Shown piece after piece: positions 1 through 9,115 of a stretch of 64,000 nucleotides of DNA. Both the position numbers and the translations under genes were made by a program. This DNA is from Symbiopectobacterium sp047692315. Lineage in GTDB: Bacteria; Pseudomonadota; Gammaproteobacteria; Enterobacterales; Enterobacteriaceae. The stretch spans positions 1 to 64,000 of the forward strand of contig NZ_JBLLJS010000014.1 in the NCBI RefSeq assembly GCF_047692315.1, in the 5' to 3' direction. The notes under the pieces are model-generated. The model saw nothing but the letters and a program-made list of their open reading frames with translations. It did no database searches and was not told where the DNA came from. Each line of letters begins with the position of its first letter. Position 1 is the stretch's first letter.

Positions 1-14
1 TATAGCGCGGCAAA

Positions 15-83
15 TCATTTGATACCGAAAGGCAAAATATTTAATACGCTCAAAAATCACACAAATGAAAATTATTTGATACC
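15..83. repeat. Pair of 12-bp direct repeats next to mom
   Basis: TYATTTGATACC occurs at 15-26 and again at 72-83, 57 bp apart, in AT-rich DNA just beyond the mom stop codon. In phage Mu the com-mom pair lies next to the right end, where repeated transposase-binding sites occur. These repeats could be remnants of such an end. Only the repetition is seen; the assignment is inference. Confidence 0.35.
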
Positions 84-124
84 AATTGCTGTACTGATGT
101 AACGCTTTTATTGTCCCTAAAACA

Positions 125-844
125 TCATGAACTTGGTTTTAACGTTTCCGGCTTAGGATAAGGTTGCACTTTAAATAATTTTGTGTTGAGGCGCCTCTTC
201 GCGCGTTTGTCCAAAAAGCGGATATATCGGAACTGCTGGAAGCGATGAACAGTTGCACGCTCTATATTGGCCCTCAGGTATTCTTCTCGCTTGCCGCCCC
301 GCGTGATCGCGTTGCGGGCTATTTCGTGATACCACTCACCATCAAGCTCATAGAATCGCGAGTAATGGCTGCCGATATATTCAAAATTACTCGCCTGATA
401 CACCACGCCACAACGCCCACAGCGCTCATCTGCAAAGGATTGCACCCATTGCACCTGAGGATAAAGTAACCTGATAGTTTTCAGGGCATAGCTGATCGCT
501 CGTGACTCTGAATTTTTAGGCATGTCATCATGCAGCCATAAGCGGTTAAGCTCCATATACTCACGATTCCCCGTGCCAGAGACCACTTTTGCGCCACTGT
601 TAGGATTCAGGGCGTATCCCCACTGCATCACGCCAACCAAAGCCCTACCGGAGAATACCCCAAGATGTAGCCAGGAATTATTAACAAACCGCCGGCTATA
701 ATGCCGACTTGTTACAATGACGCGGGCCAGCCAGCAGGCGATGGTTTCTACCCGCAATTCGTGTGAGCCGTATCCAACAATCTGGTCATTATCGAAAATG
801 GGCTGGGGTGGTGTGAGAATGCGTGAAGTATGTGCGCGCTTCAT
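125..844 (-). CDS. mom: Mom-like DNA adenine modification protein
   Basis: This 239-residue protein resembles the prophage Mom family. In phage Mu, Mom converts adenine in phage DNA to a methylcarbamoyl derivative that resists restriction. Family-like segments are HYSRRFVNNSWLHLGVFSG (about residues 48-66), the NREYMELNRLWLHD block (about 93-106), the NSESRAISYA block and QSFADERCGRCGVVYQA, followed by the FYELDGEWYHEIA segment. The frame is open and of normal length. Its start overlaps com by 56 bp, the same tight arrangement as in Mu. No other prophage structural genes are seen, so this looks like a retained cassette from a decayed Mu-like element. Family assignment is from memory of related prophage proteins; activity is not shown. 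Confidence 0.75.
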   Translation of the reverse strand: MKRAHTSRILTPPQPIFDNDQIVGYGSHELRVETIACWLARVIVTSRHYSRRFVNNSWLHLGVFSGRALVGVMQWGYALNPNSGAKVVSGTGNREYMELNRLWLHDDMPKNSESRAISYALKTIRLLYPQVQWVQSFADERCGRCGVVYQASNFEYIGSHYSRFYELDGEWYHEIARNAITRGGKREEYLRANIERATVHRFQQFRYIRFLDKRAKRRLNTKLFKVQPYPKPETLKPSS

Positions 845-1001
845 TTCCGGTCTCCGACTGGCGTTCGGAGACTCTGGTTGAGGGATTGCTCATCCTCATT
901 TCATTAAATGCTTTGCAGCGCGGGCATTTTATCTGTATGTAAATCGCTTCTGCTTTTGCCAGCAATCGGTGGCAACCGCAGCAGCGTATCTCCTGTAACA
1001 T
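789..1001 (-). CDS. com: Com-like zinc-finger activator of mom translation
   Basis: A 70-residue protein beginning MLQEIRCCGCHRLLAKAEAI and continuing with an IKCPRCKAFN block. Two CxxC pairs (CCGC and CPRC) form the zinc finger typical of Com. In Mu, Com binds the com-mom mRNA and opens the mom start site. The gene lies immediately upstream of, and overlaps, mom on the same strand, which supports the assignment. The conserved part is the first 40 residues; the tail past residue 50 is low-complexity and lies over the mom start. A purine-rich stretch just before the ATG serves as ribosome binding site. Confidence 0.72.
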   Translation of the reverse strand: MLQEIRCCGCHRLLAKAEAIYIQIKCPRCKAFNEMRMSNPSTRVSERQSETGNEARTYFTHSHTTPAHFR

Positions 1002-1080
1002 CCTCTTATTTCCCCTACTTAAATCAAGAAAACATATGTTACTTGCTAAGTAGGGAGAGGATGATTAAACCACTGTAATT

Positions 1081-1115
1081 GATCTGTTTTAACGATCGAT
1101 AAGGCTTTATTGATC
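1081..1115. promoter_or_regulatory. Triple GATC cluster upstream of com-mom
   Basis: Three GATC sites start at 1081, 1094 and 1112, about 80-115 bp upstream of the com start. In phage Mu, three GATC sites upstream of the mom promoter are methylated by Dam, which excludes the OxyR repressor. The spacing and location are reminiscent of that switch. The sites are visible; the regulatory role is inference. Confidence 0.4.
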
Positions 1116-1278
1116 GCTAGTGCCACTTATGTTTCATGTTAGCCGACGCAAGGTCGGTAGCGCGATTTGCCCGTTCATACCCCCTTAAAACCTGCTTAAA
1201 ATTCAATCAAACCATCGATTTTTACTGTAAATCGGCATTTTGGCTATTATTTAAGCGATAAATGCTGCTTGTTTTGCC

Positions 1279-1885
1279 ATGCATCCGCCTTACCAAGGCA
1301 TGGTTAGCACTTATTCTGGCGGGAAACTGGCAAAAACCTTAATTGTTAAAAACCAAGCATTCAAAGACGGCAAATTTGTCGAAGTAACCGAAAGGGATAT
1401 CGAAGGCAAATGGAGCGTGTTCTTCTATCCGGCTGACTTCACCTTCGTTTGCCCGACCGAACTGGGCGACGTGGCTGACCACTATGCAGAATTTAAGAAA
1501 CTGGGCGTAGAAAGGCGTAGAAATCTACTCCGTGTCCACCGACACCCATTTCACGCACAAAACCTGGCACAGCAGCTCTGATACCATCGCTAAAATCCAA
1601 TACACCATGATCGGTGACCCGACAGGCCAGCTGACGCGTAACTTTGAAAACATGCGTGAAGATCAAGGCCTGGCCGACCGCGGCACCTTTATTGTTGACC
1701 CGCAAGGCATCATCCAGGCAGTAGAAATCACTGCGGAAGGCATTGGCCGTGACGCCTCTGACCTGCTGCGCAAAGTGAAAGCGGCACAGTACGTTGCTTC
1801 CCACCCCGGCGAAGTGTGCCCGGCCAAATGGCAGGAAGGCGAAGCTACGCTGGCACCGTCTCTGGATCTGGTTGGCAAGATCTGA
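1279..1885 (+). pseudogene. ahpC: Alkyl hydroperoxide reductase subunit C, frameshifted
   Basis: AhpC is the peroxiredoxin that reduces H2O2 and organic peroxides with electrons from AhpF. The first part contains the YPADFTFVCPTELGDVADHY active-site block with the peroxidatic Cys, and the second, in another frame, carries VSTDTHFTHKTW through the HPGEVCPAKW resolving-Cys block to the SLDLVGKI end. The frame is broken by a 10-bp tandem duplication, GGCGTAGAAA at 1504-1513 repeated at 1514-1523; removing one copy restores the reading KLGVEIYSVSTD. The N-terminus is also odd: the usual MSLINT..KPFKNQ start is replaced by an unrelated leader reading TLIVKNQ, and one Phe codon of the normal FFFYP run is missing. 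It is followed by ahpF, also broken. Confidence 0.88.
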
Positions 1886-1900
1886 TTTTTGCTTTGCCGC

Positions 1901-1923
1901 AATCGGGTGCGTTGTACCCGATT
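1901..1923 (+). repeat. Small hairpin between ahpC and ahpF
   Basis: AATCGGGT (1901-1908) and ACCCGATT (1916-1923) form an 8-bp stem with a 7-nt loop in the ahpC-ahpF gap. No U tract follows, so it is more likely an mRNA-stabilising or attenuating hairpin than a strong terminator. Confidence 0.45.
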
Positions 1924-2093
1924 TCAGACTGCTGACAACGCCCGCTGTTAGGTGAAGTGCGGCGATGGAGTCGTAGCGGCGTAAGCCGCCGGAGTGCCCC
2001 TCGTCGTGATTCGCCGGGAAACACGGGCACGCCGAAAAGGGTTTGTCAGCAATCTTATTTTCCCCGCTTTATCGCACCACGTAAGGATGACCC

Positions 2094-3653
2094 ATGCTCG
2101 ACAACAATCTGAAAAGCCAGTTAGCCGCCTATCTGGAAAAATTAACCAAACCTGTCGAGTTAATCACCACACTGGACGACTCGGCAAAATCTGCTGAAAT
2201 CCGCGCTTTGCTGACGGATATCGCCAGCTTATCGGCGCAGGTGACCTTCAGAGAAGATAACGCAAGAGCAGAGCGCAAGCCCTCATTCCTGATCACCAAT
2301 CCCGGCTCCCACAGCGGTCCGCGTTTTGCCGGTTCACCAATGGGCCACGAATTTACCTCGCTGGTGCTGGCACTGCTGCAAACCGGCGGCCATCCGTCGA
2401 AAGAGACGCAGGAACTGCTGGAGCAGGTACGCGACATTGACGGTAGCTACCATTTCGAAACCTTCTATTCGCTGTCGTGCCATAACTGCCCGGACGTAGT
2501 TCAGGCACTGAACCTGATGGCGATCCTGAATCCAAACATTACCCACACCGCGATTGACGGCGGCGTCTTCCAACAGGAAGTGCAGGACCGCAACGTGATG
2601 GGGGCGCCTACCGTTTTCCTGAACGGGGAACACTTCAGCCAGGGTCGCATGAGCCTAGGTGAAATCGTAGCGAAGCTCGACACAGGCGCAAGTGACAAAC
2701 AAGCGACCAAGCTCAACGCCCGTGCCTCTTACGATGTGCTAATCATTGGCAGCGGCCCGGCAGGCGCAGCGGCAGCGGTATATGCTGCGCGTAAAGGCAT
2801 CCGTACTGGCCTGATGGGCGAGCGTTTTGGCGGTCAGGTGCTGGATACCGTAGATATCGAAAACTACATCTCGGTGCCGAAAACCAAAGGCGCCAAACTG
2901 GCTACCGCACTGAAAAGCCACGTTGATGACTACGATGTGGATGTGATTGACCTGCAAAGTGCCAGTAAGTTGATTCCGGCCAAAGTGCCCGGTGAACTGC
3001 ACCAGATTGAAACCGCCTCCGGCGCGACGCTGAAAGAGCGCAGCATCATTCTTGCCACCGGCGCACGCTGGCGCAACATGAACGTGCCCGGCGAAGATCA
3101 GTACCGCACGCGTGGTGTGACGTATTGCCCACACTGCGATGGCCCGCTGTTCAAAGGCAAGCATGTTGCCGTCATTGGCGGTGGCAACTCCGGCATGGAA
3201 GCCGCTATCGATCTGGCGGGTGTGGTGAAGCACGTTACCCTGCTGGAATTTGCTCCCGAGCTGAAAGCAGACTCCGTGTTGCAGGCAAAAGTGCTCAGCC
3301 TGCCGAACGTAGATATCATCCTTAACGCGCAAACCACGTAAGTGAAAGGCGACGGACAGAAAGTGACTGGCCTGAGCTACCTCAACCGTGTGGACGATAC
3401 GCAACATTCGTTGGCGCTGGAAGGGATCTTCGTGCAGATCGGTTTGCTGCCGAACACCCAATGGCTGGAAGGCAGCGTGGAGCGCAACCGCATGGGCGAA
3501 ATCATCATCGACGCCAAATGCGAAACCACCGTGAAAGGCGTGTTTGCCGCCGGTGACTGCACCACCGTGCCTTACAAACAGATCATCATCGCTACCGGTG
3601 AAGGCGCAAAAGCTTCGCTGAGTGCGTTTGATTATTTGATTCGGACGGCGTAA
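2094..3653 (+). pseudogene. ahpF: Alkyl hydroperoxide reductase subunit F, one nonsense codon
   Basis: AhpF is the flavoprotein that passes electrons from NADH through two redox-active disulfides to AhpC. All expected parts are in one frame: the N-terminal thioredoxin-fold pair with SCHNCPDVVQ, the FAD-binding segment IIGSGPAGAAAAVYAARKG, the YCPHCDGPL redox disulfide, an NAD-binding IGGGNSGMEAA block, and the C-terminal FAAGDCTTVPYKQI. A single TAA at 3339-3341 sits where relatives have Glu (LNAQTT-E-VKGDG), consistent with one GAA to TAA change. Otherwise length (519 codons) and sequence are normal, so the lesion looks recent. The ATG at 2094 has AAGGATG upstream. Confidence 0.9.
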
Positions 3654-3658
3654 CGCTC

Positions 3659-3708
3659 ATAGGCGAGTAGCGCGCAATGTCTCGTGCATTCATGCTCGCC
3701 TATTCTTC
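3659..3708 (+). terminator. Terminator after ahpF
   Basis: ATAGGCGAG (3659-3667) pairs with CTCGCCTAT (3695-3703), followed by a T-rich TCTTCTT stretch, just after the ahpF stop. Confidence 0.6.
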
Positions 3709-3797
3709 TTCCACCCACGTGGCACGTCTCCGCTGAGACAGCTAGATAGCCTCAGAGGTACTCTCAAAGACCACGGATGACCGTGGCATCGACCCTA

Positions 3798-4292
3798 TTA
3801 TTCCTCCGCAACCGGCTGGTGAAAGGCGCAGTGCAATATCTCTAGTCGTTCCTGCAAAATAAAGGTCAGAATCTCTTTGGTTTCAGGCTGTTTCATTTCA
3901 ACCAATGTAGACGCCAGCGCCCGGCATTGGTCAATAATTTCCTCCAGTTCCAGTGGGGGGTTATCAAACATCACACGCCCCTCCCACCGACAAATAGCCA
4001 GCAAAACAACGCACAACGCCTTGCCAGATGCGGGTTTGAAAGGGAGCTGTAAGATATTCAGTATGAGTTTGGGTAGGGGTAGATGACATGGCGTCAACCT
4101 CCAGTGAGTAGTAAAACTGCTACCCCCTGGGGTGAGATTCTCATGGGTGGTAGCCCAGACGGAGATCTCACTACCGGCCTCACTGGACACCGGCCAGCCC
4201 AAGGGCTGCCCCGCCTGAGCCACCATTGATTCAGTACGGATAGATACCGTAAAAATGGGTGCGCCAAGGCTACGACACAAAAAAAGACGCAT
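3798..4292 (-). CDS. Icd-like / Ash-family prophage or satellite-phage protein
   Basis: A 164-residue reading whose N-terminal part contains FLCRSLGAPIFTVSIR and ESMVAQAGQPLGWPVS, segments I associate with the Icd-like host cell division inhibitor and Ash families of P4-like satellites and prophages. The last 57 residues, from the internal Met of MFDNPPLELEEI, look like a separate acidic helical protein, so two short genes may be joined here. A second frame on the same strand (4094-4342) reads ASYAPCVFFCVVALAHPFLR, also familiar from this phage region. No integrase or capsid genes are near, so it is an isolated remnant between ahpF and the peptide transporter. Confidence 0.45.
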   Translation of the reverse strand: MRLFLCRSLGAPIFTVSIRTESMVAQAGQPLGWPVSSEAGSEISVWATTHENLTPGGSSFTTHWRLTPCHLPLPKLILNILQLPFKPASGKALCVVLLAICRWEGRVMFDNPPLELEEIIDQCRALASTLVEMKQPETKEILTFILQERLEILHCAFHQPVAEE

Positions 4293-4396
4293 GGCGCGTA
4301 CGATGCCGCCAGAAAGTTACACGGGGTATCTACCCCGCGCATTCGGGCAGTAGCAAGCCGTTTTTATTCAGGTTTCTGTGATGGAGGTGGGCGGAT

Positions 4397-5938
4397 TCAA
4401 GCCGCCGACACCTGCCACTCACTCCCTGGAATGGCCTCCAGCAGTTGCCGGGTATAGGCATGCTGCGGCTGCTGATAAACCTGATAGGTTGGCCCTTGCT
4501 CCACAATCTTGCCGGATTTCATCACGATAATGCGATCGCACACTTGTTCCGCCACGCGCAGATCGTGGGTGATAAAAATCAGCGACAAGCCCAAGCGTTG
4601 CCGCAAATCCGCCAACAGCGCCAGCACCTGCGCTTGCACAGAGACGTCTAACGCCGATACCGGCTCATCGGCCACCAGAATCTTCGGTTCCACCGCCAGT
4701 GCGCGCGCCAAACCAATACGCTGACCGCCGGAGAATTCATGGGGGATACCGGTGTATCGCGGCGGCATCCAACCCCACCAGCGCAAACAATTCTTTGACC
4801 TTCTCCAGCGCCTGCGCGCGCGGTACGCCGCGAATCAGCAGCCCTTTGGCCACGATTTCGCCCACCGTTTGACGCGGGTTCAACGAGGCAAACGGGTCCT
4901 GAAACACCATCTGAATATCCCGGCTCTGTTCACGCAGCGCGCGAGATTTCAGTTGGGCAAGATCGTGCCCGTCAAAGCGAATTTCGCCGGAATCCGGCTG
5001 ATACAACCGCACGATGCAGCGCGCCAGCGTCGATTTGCCGGAACCACTTTCACCAACAATGCCCAGCGTACTGCCCTGCGGCAGCGTCAGGCAGACATCC
5101 TGCACCGCAGCCACCTGCCGCTGGCGACGACGAAACAGCCCCGGCTCGCGGAAGGTTTTATTGATGTTTTTTAAGGTGAGCAGTGCGGGCTGTTCCTGCG
5201 TCGGGCGCGGCAGCGCCGGATGCAGCGATGGCACAGCGGCAATCAGCGAACGGGTATATTCATGGCGCGGTGCATACAACACTTGCGCCGCCGGGCATTG
5301 CTCCACCAGTTCACCGTGGCGCATCACCGCTACTCGGTCGGCAATATCAGCCACCACGCCAAAATAATGGGTAATAAACAGCACCGAAGTGCCGCGCCGC
5401 TGCTGTAACTCGCGAATCAAACGCAGAATCTGTGCCTGTGTGGTCACATCCAGCGCGGTCGTCGGTTCATCCGCGATCAGCATCAGCGGCTCAAGCGCCA
5501 GCGCCATAGCGATCATCACGCGCTGGTGCTGGCCGCCAGAAAGCTGGTGCGGATAGGCGCGCACCATGGTGGGAGGATCGGGAATATGCACATCTTCCAG
5601 CAAGCGCAGGACGCGCGCGTCCACTTCCTGCTTGGTCAGTTTAGGCCGATGGATAAGAAACATTTCGGCGATTTGGTCACCAACCCGGTGCAGCGGATTA
5701 AGCGCCGTCATCGGATCCTGGAAAATCATGCCGATGCGCGCACCGCGCCACTGTCGGAGTTCCTCTTGCGTCAGTTGCAGCAGGTCACGCCCTTCAAAGG
5801 TTATGCTGCCCTGCGTCGGTTGTACCCGCTCCGGCAGCAGTCCCATAATGGCACTGGCGGTCATGGATTTGCCCGATCCGCTCTCGCCAACCACGCACAG
5901 AATTTCGTTATAGCGCAAGTCCAGCGACAGGTCGCGTA
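4397..5938 (-). pseudogene. Double-domain peptide ABC transporter ATPase (DppD-DppF / GsiA type), broken
   Basis: Two ATPase domains in one protein, the arrangement used by peptide importers such as GsiA. Domain 1 has Walker A GESGSGKS, signature LSGGQ and Walker B LMLIADEP; domain 2 has its own GESGSGKS, then FSGGQR, ILVADEP and the ITHD switch. Three lesions are visible. The N-terminal 25-30 residues are missing because the gene is joined to the upstream permease at about 5938. A G5 run at 4741-4745 holds one base too many and shifts the frame before the second signature. Domain 2 lacks two residues in the usual SGGQRQR block. It cannot give a complete ATPase. Permease and binding-protein genes upstream are the expected partners. 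Confidence 0.85.
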
Positions 5939-6285
5939 ACGCCCAGGAGCATCAGCATGTCGTCTACCACGCCACCGTAAAAACCGGCCAACGCGCCTAC
6001 CACAATGCCGATGGCAATGGCGATCGCCGTGGCAACCACGCCAATGGTGAGTGACACGCGCGCGCCGTGAAAGATCTGCGCAGCAATATCGCGCCCAATA
6101 TGGTCTGTGCCTAACAGGAAGCGTGCGTTGTGCAGTGGCCACTGTAACGGACGCCCGGCCAAGCGCAGCGGATCGGACGGGAAGAACCAGCCCGCAGGGA
6201 GCGCCATGCCGATCACCAGCACCAACAAGATCAAGCCCAACAGCGCGCTCGGGCTGCGCGCATAGAGTTTAAAAAAGTTCACCAT
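5939..6285 (-). pseudogene. DppC-type peptide permease, C-terminus deleted
   Basis: The first 115 residues of an inner-membrane permease of the DppC/OppC class: MVNFFKLYARSPSALLGLIL with the first membrane segment, then the periplasmic LLGTDHIGRDIAAQIFHGAR block that is diagnostic of the family, then a second membrane helix. At about codon 116 the sequence jumps into the ATPase gene (RDLSLDLRYNEILCVVGE), so roughly 170 residues, including the EAA loop that contacts the ATPase, are gone. Its start overlaps the stop of the DppB-type permease (TGATG), a normal operon junction. Confidence 0.85.
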
Positions 6286-7262
6286 CAGCCTTCACCTGCA
6301 ATACAGGGGTCCAACCGGGCATACAGCAGGTCCACCAGAAAATTGATTGCTATCACTAACAGCGCAGAGACAAACACAATGCCGAGCAGGGTATTCAGAT
6401 CGCGCTGCATCACCGACTCATAGGCCAATCGGCCCAACCCCGGCAGCGCAAATACGCTCTCCACCACCACCGAACCACCCAGCATGGTGCCAGTTTGCAG
6501 CCCAATCAGCGTCACCAGCGGCAGCAGCGCATTACGCAGCACGTGGCGCACCACGATGCGCGTCTCCGGCACGCCCTTGGCGCGGGCGGTACGCACAAAA
6601 TCCAGCGTCGAAACTTCAAGCATCGATGCCCGCATAATGCGCAGATAAATCGCCAGAAAAATCAGTGCCAGCGTTAACGTCGGCAGCACCAGATGGTGGG
6701 CGATATCCAACACTCTGGCCCAGCCCGTCAGCCCGCTGGCGATGGTTTCAAAACCGCCGGAAGGGAGCCAATCGAGATAGATAGAGAACAGGAAGATGCC
6801 CATCAATCCGAACCAGAATGAGGGCGTGGCGTAGCAGAGCAGGCCCAACAGCGAAATCACCGTATCCTGCCAGCGGTTAACCCGCCGTGCAGACACAATA
6901 CCCAGCACCATTCCGACCGGGATGGCAAAGGCGAGCGAAGTGCCCATCAGCAGCAGCGTAACGGGCAAACGCTCAGCAATCACACTGGCTACCGGCTTAC
7001 CGTAAATGGCTGACTGCCCGAGATCGAGGTGCGCCAGCCGCCACAGATAGTCCCACAACCGTACAGACGTAGACTGATCGAGCGCATAGTAACGGCGCAG
7101 TTCCTCAATCATGGTGGGGTCGGCACCGCCGACCTGTGCCACCAGCGCATCAACGGTATCGCCCGGTGCCAGTTGCAGCAGCAGAAACAACCCGGCCAGA
7201 ATCAACAGCAGCGCGGGTAGCGCTGTTGCCAGACGGCGACCGCTCAGCAGTAACAGCCTCAT
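6285..7262 (-). CDS. DppB-type peptide ABC transporter permease
   Basis: An apparently intact 325-residue inner-membrane permease for peptides or related solutes. It shows the N-terminal membrane anchor (ALPALLLILAGLFLLLQLAPGD), a periplasmic region, and a C-terminal permease core with the cytoplasmic EAA-type loop FVRTARAKGVPETRIVVRHVLRNALLP, ending with typical helix 6 residues. It lies between a binding-protein gene (6 bp upstream) and a truncated DppC-type gene. Because its heteromeric partner and the ATPase are broken, it can hardly form a working importer on its own. It appears to be a not-yet-damaged member of a dead operon. Confidence 0.88.
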   Translation of the reverse strand: MRLLLLSGRRLATALPALLLILAGLFLLLQLAPGDTVDALVAQVGGADPTMIEELRRYYALDQSTSVRLWDYLWRLAHLDLGQSAIYGKPVASVIAERLPVTLLLMGTSLAFAIPVGMVLGIVSARRVNRWQDTVISLLGLLCYATPSFWFGLMGIFLFSIYLDWLPSGGFETIASGLTGWARVLDIAHHLVLPTLTLALIFLAIYLRIMRASMLEVSTLDFVRTARAKGVPETRIVVRHVLRNALLPLVTLIGLQTGTMLGGSVVVESVFALPGLGRLAYESVMQRDLNTLLGIVFVSALLVIAINFLVDLLYARLDPCIAGEG

Positions 7263-7268
7263 CGGTGA

Positions 7269-8894
7269 TTAACCCTCTAACCAGGTGTCATGCCAACTGC
7301 TGGAAGGCCAGCGCGCCGTGTTCAACGCATTCTTCACCTTTTTATTGATGACGGTGAGGAACTGACGCTCGGTAGCAAACCACACCGGGAATTGCTCGTT
7401 CACCTGCGCGACCAGCGTGGCATACAGCTCACGGCGCTTCTGCGGATCAACTTCTGACGCGGCATCATCAATCAGCTTGTCGATAGCATCAGACTGCCAG
7501 CCATATTGGTTGGTCCAGGGTGCGACCGCCGGGCTGCCGGGACGCAGCCATACCGTGGTGGAAACCGCCAGATCGCCGCGATACTGGTGCCAGCCAGTGG
7601 CGATATCAAAGTTGTGTTCTTTGTAGACCGCCGTCAATGCGCCCGCGTAGTCGTAGTTGGCAATCTCCACTTTGATGCCCACTTCCGCCAGTGATTGCTG
7701 AATAAAGGTGGCAAACAGCGGCACATCTTCACCGTTAACAATCTGCACCAGCTTCAGTGTAAAGCGCGTGCCGTTGACCTGGCGGCGGTAGCCTGCTTCA
7801 TCCAGCAAGGCTTCTGCCTTCTTGCGATCGAACGGATAGGGTTGCTTGCTGTTCGCCGGATAGAAGTTGGTGGCAGTAGACGGAATAATGCCGGTGGCGG
7901 GCTTACCCTGCCCATACAGGAAGTTTTCAATAAAGAACGGCACATCAATAGCGTGAGCAATCGCGCGACGCACGCGAATATCGGCAATTTTTTTACGCCG
8001 GAAGTTAAACTCCACCGTGTTGTTGAAGATGTTGCCTTCCGAGCCGCGCGGCGTGACCTCGAAATCCGGGTGGCGTTGCAGGCGATCCAGGTCGGCCAGC
8101 GAGAGCTGCGAGTAGGCACTCAGTTGTACCTGCCCGGTTTCCAGCGCGGCGGTCGCAGCGGATTTGTCAGTGATGATGCGCCATACAATACGTTCGATGT
8201 AAGGCTGACCTTCGCGCCAGTAGTCCGGGTTGCGCGTGGCGACGATGTATTGTCCGCGTTCGTACTGCACAAATTTGAATGGCCCGGTACCGATAGGTGC
8301 GGTGTTGGCCGGGTTCTCCAGCACGTTGGTGTTTTCGTACACGTGGCGTGGCACCACATAGCCGAGATCCGCCAAGGCGCGCAGCAGCAAACCAATCGGC
8401 ATCGGGCGTGAATAGTTGAACACCACGGTGTGGTCATCCGGCGTTTCTACAGTTTCCAGATACTGTTGAACGGCGGTGCCGTAGTTCAGGTGTTTTTTCC
8501 ACAATTCCAGCGCATTGTACTGCACGTCGCTTGCGGTGAACGGCTTGCCATCGTGCCATTTGACGCCCTGACGCAGCGTAAAGGTGATGCGTTTGCCGTC
8601 CGGCGAGGTTTGCCACCCTGTCGCCAGTTGCGGTACCACGTTGCCCAGTGCATCCAGCTCCACCAGGGATTCAATAATCTTGCTGGTGACGATGTATACC
8701 CCCGTCGATGCGCGCAGCGCCGAGTTGAGAATACGTTGCTCAGAAGCCAAATGTACGCTAAGCGTGCCCCCTTTCACCGGGGTGCCAGCTGCCGTCGCGC
8801 CCGTTCCCTGCGCGGCAGATAAATAAGACGTAAAGGGCAAGGTGGCCGTCACGGCGGCGGTCGAAAGCAATAAACGTCTGCGGGTAATATTCAT
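7269..8894 (-). CDS. Family 5 (peptide/nickel type) ABC solute-binding protein
   Basis: A full-length 541-residue periplasmic binding protein. The N-terminus MNITRRRLLLSTAAVTATLPF has the twin-arginine pattern TRRRLLLS followed by a hydrophobic stretch, suggesting Tat export. The body has family 5 landmarks: SEQRILNSALRASTGVYIV, FTLRQGVKWHDGKPFTASDV, PIGTGPFKF, VRRAIAHAID and the C-terminal FPVWFATERQFL region. It heads the peptide-transporter operon and is read away from the VOC-proC operon. The substrate cannot be told from sequence. It is intact although the downstream permease and ATPase genes are not. Confidence 0.88.
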   Translation of the reverse strand: MNITRRRLLLSTAAVTATLPFTSYLSAAQGTGATAAGTPVKGGTLSVHLASEQRILNSALRASTGVYIVTSKIIESLVELDALGNVVPQLATGWQTSPDGKRITFTLRQGVKWHDGKPFTASDVQYNALELWKKHLNYGTAVQQYLETVETPDDHTVVFNYSRPMPIGLLLRALADLGYVVPRHVYENTNVLENPANTAPIGTGPFKFVQYERGQYIVATRNPDYWREGQPYIERIVWRIITDKSAATAALETGQVQLSAYSQLSLADLDRLQRHPDFEVTPRGSEGNIFNNTVEFNFRRKKIADIRVRRAIAHAIDVPFFIENFLYGQGKPATGIIPSTATNFYPANSKQPYPFDRKKAEALLDEAGYRRQVNGTRFTLKLVQIVNGEDVPLFATFIQQSLAEVGIKVEIANYDYAGALTAVYKEHNFDIATGWHQYRGDLAVSTTVWLRPGSPAVAPWTNQYGWQSDAIDKLIDDAASEVDPQKRRELYATLVAQVNEQFPVWFATERQFLTVINKKVKNALNTARWPSSSWHDTWLEG

Positions 8895-9115
8895 GAATCG
8901 TCACTCGAATTAATAGGAGAATAGCACAGGGCATAAAGTCAGTAATAATTGTTATGTAAATGATGTTTCGTCATATCGAAATAGGAAATTGGCATATATA
9001 ATTTTTTGCATCGCTATATTCATTTTTCAGAAAAGCAAAGATAAAAAATCACTACCTAACTGTTGTTAATCTCTTTCTAATGTTCGAATAATATTTTTAT
9101 TTAGTGAGGGAAATA
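8895..9115. promoter_or_regulatory. Divergent promoter region
   Basis: A 221-bp AT-rich gap between the binding-protein gene (minus) and the VOC gene (plus). It must hold both promoters. I see no clear operator; a GAGGGA ribosome binding site precedes the ATG at 9116. Confidence 0.4.

Noticed and set aside
1504..1523. Programmed frameshifting in ahpC
   Set aside because: The shift is fully explained by a 10-bp tandem duplication and there is no slippery heptamer.
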